A stretch of DNA of 21,674 bases, taken from RGIG1995 sp045658315. GTDB lineage: Bacteria > Bacillota > Clostridia > Oscillospirales > CAG-272. Shown one piece after another: positions 21,668 to 21,674 of the stretch (the stretch's first letter is position 1; the number at the start of each line of letters is the position of its first letter). Location of the stretch: the NCBI GenBank assembly GCA_045658315.1, contig JAZOUV010000093.1:1-21674 (forward strand), given 5' to 3'. The notes under the pieces are model-generated. The model was not told where the DNA came from. It did not search any database and was given only the letters and a program-made list of their open reading frames with translations. Position numbers and translations under genes: made by a program.

Positions 21668-21674
21668 TGAATTT

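Noticed and set aside
1..21674. CRISPR arrays, tRNA or rRNA genes, intact insertion sequence or prophage genes
   Set aside because: No spaced direct repeats, cloverleaf, transposase or phage structural motifs were seen; the only mobile-element hint is the palindrome at 15798-15838.

Overview
The window is about 21.7 kb of AT-rich DNA from an endospore-forming Firmicute, most likely an anaerobic gut-type member of the Clostridia. The evidence is a complete spoIIAA-spoIIAB-sigF operon, a large Gram-positive-type SRP RNA with an Alu domain next to dnaX, a T-box leader in front of valS, and Gram-positive ribosome binding sites throughout. No species is named because nothing in the sequence fixes one.

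Left part (1-8800), conserved core. On the minus strand, in transcription order: valS with its promoter and T-box leader; an intrinsic-terminator hairpin; the spoIIA operon (anti-anti-sigma factor, anti-sigma kinase, sigma F); a strong promoter and the SRP RNA; then dnaX, ybaB/ebfC, recR and the start of a small zinc-ribbon gene cut by the window edge. The plus strand carries rplM-rpsI behind a near-consensus promoter, ending in a bidirectional terminator.

Middle part (8800-12100), transport and surface. A membrane-anchored metallophosphoesterase (TTG start) is followed by two azlCD branched-chain amino acid exporter pairs facing each other across a shared terminator.

Accessory stretch (12100-15925). 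It holds a decayed C-terminal piece of a PPP-type phosphatase, two genes I could not assign to a known family, a tiny zinc-ribbon-like lipoprotein, a lipoprotein polysaccharide deacetylase (GTG start), and a gene-poor stretch with coding remnants and a 41-bp palindrome. The most interesting gene is 13338-14249. Its C-terminus aligns without gaps to the last part of housekeeping sigma factor region 4, but the protein has no visible region 2, so it looks like a sigma-derived regulator and not a working sigma factor.

Right part (15926-21674), metabolism and stress. A ComB-type phosphatase and an ABM-fold monooxygenase form one small operon. A thiolase and a family III CoA-transferase (FldA/HadA-like) are transcribed divergently from a region with two good promoters, suggesting acyl-CoA or aromatic/hydroxy acid metabolism. 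Last comes a probable arsC - nucleotidyltransferase - gtrA operon. I saw no tRNA, rRNA, CRISPR array, intact insertion sequence or prophage.
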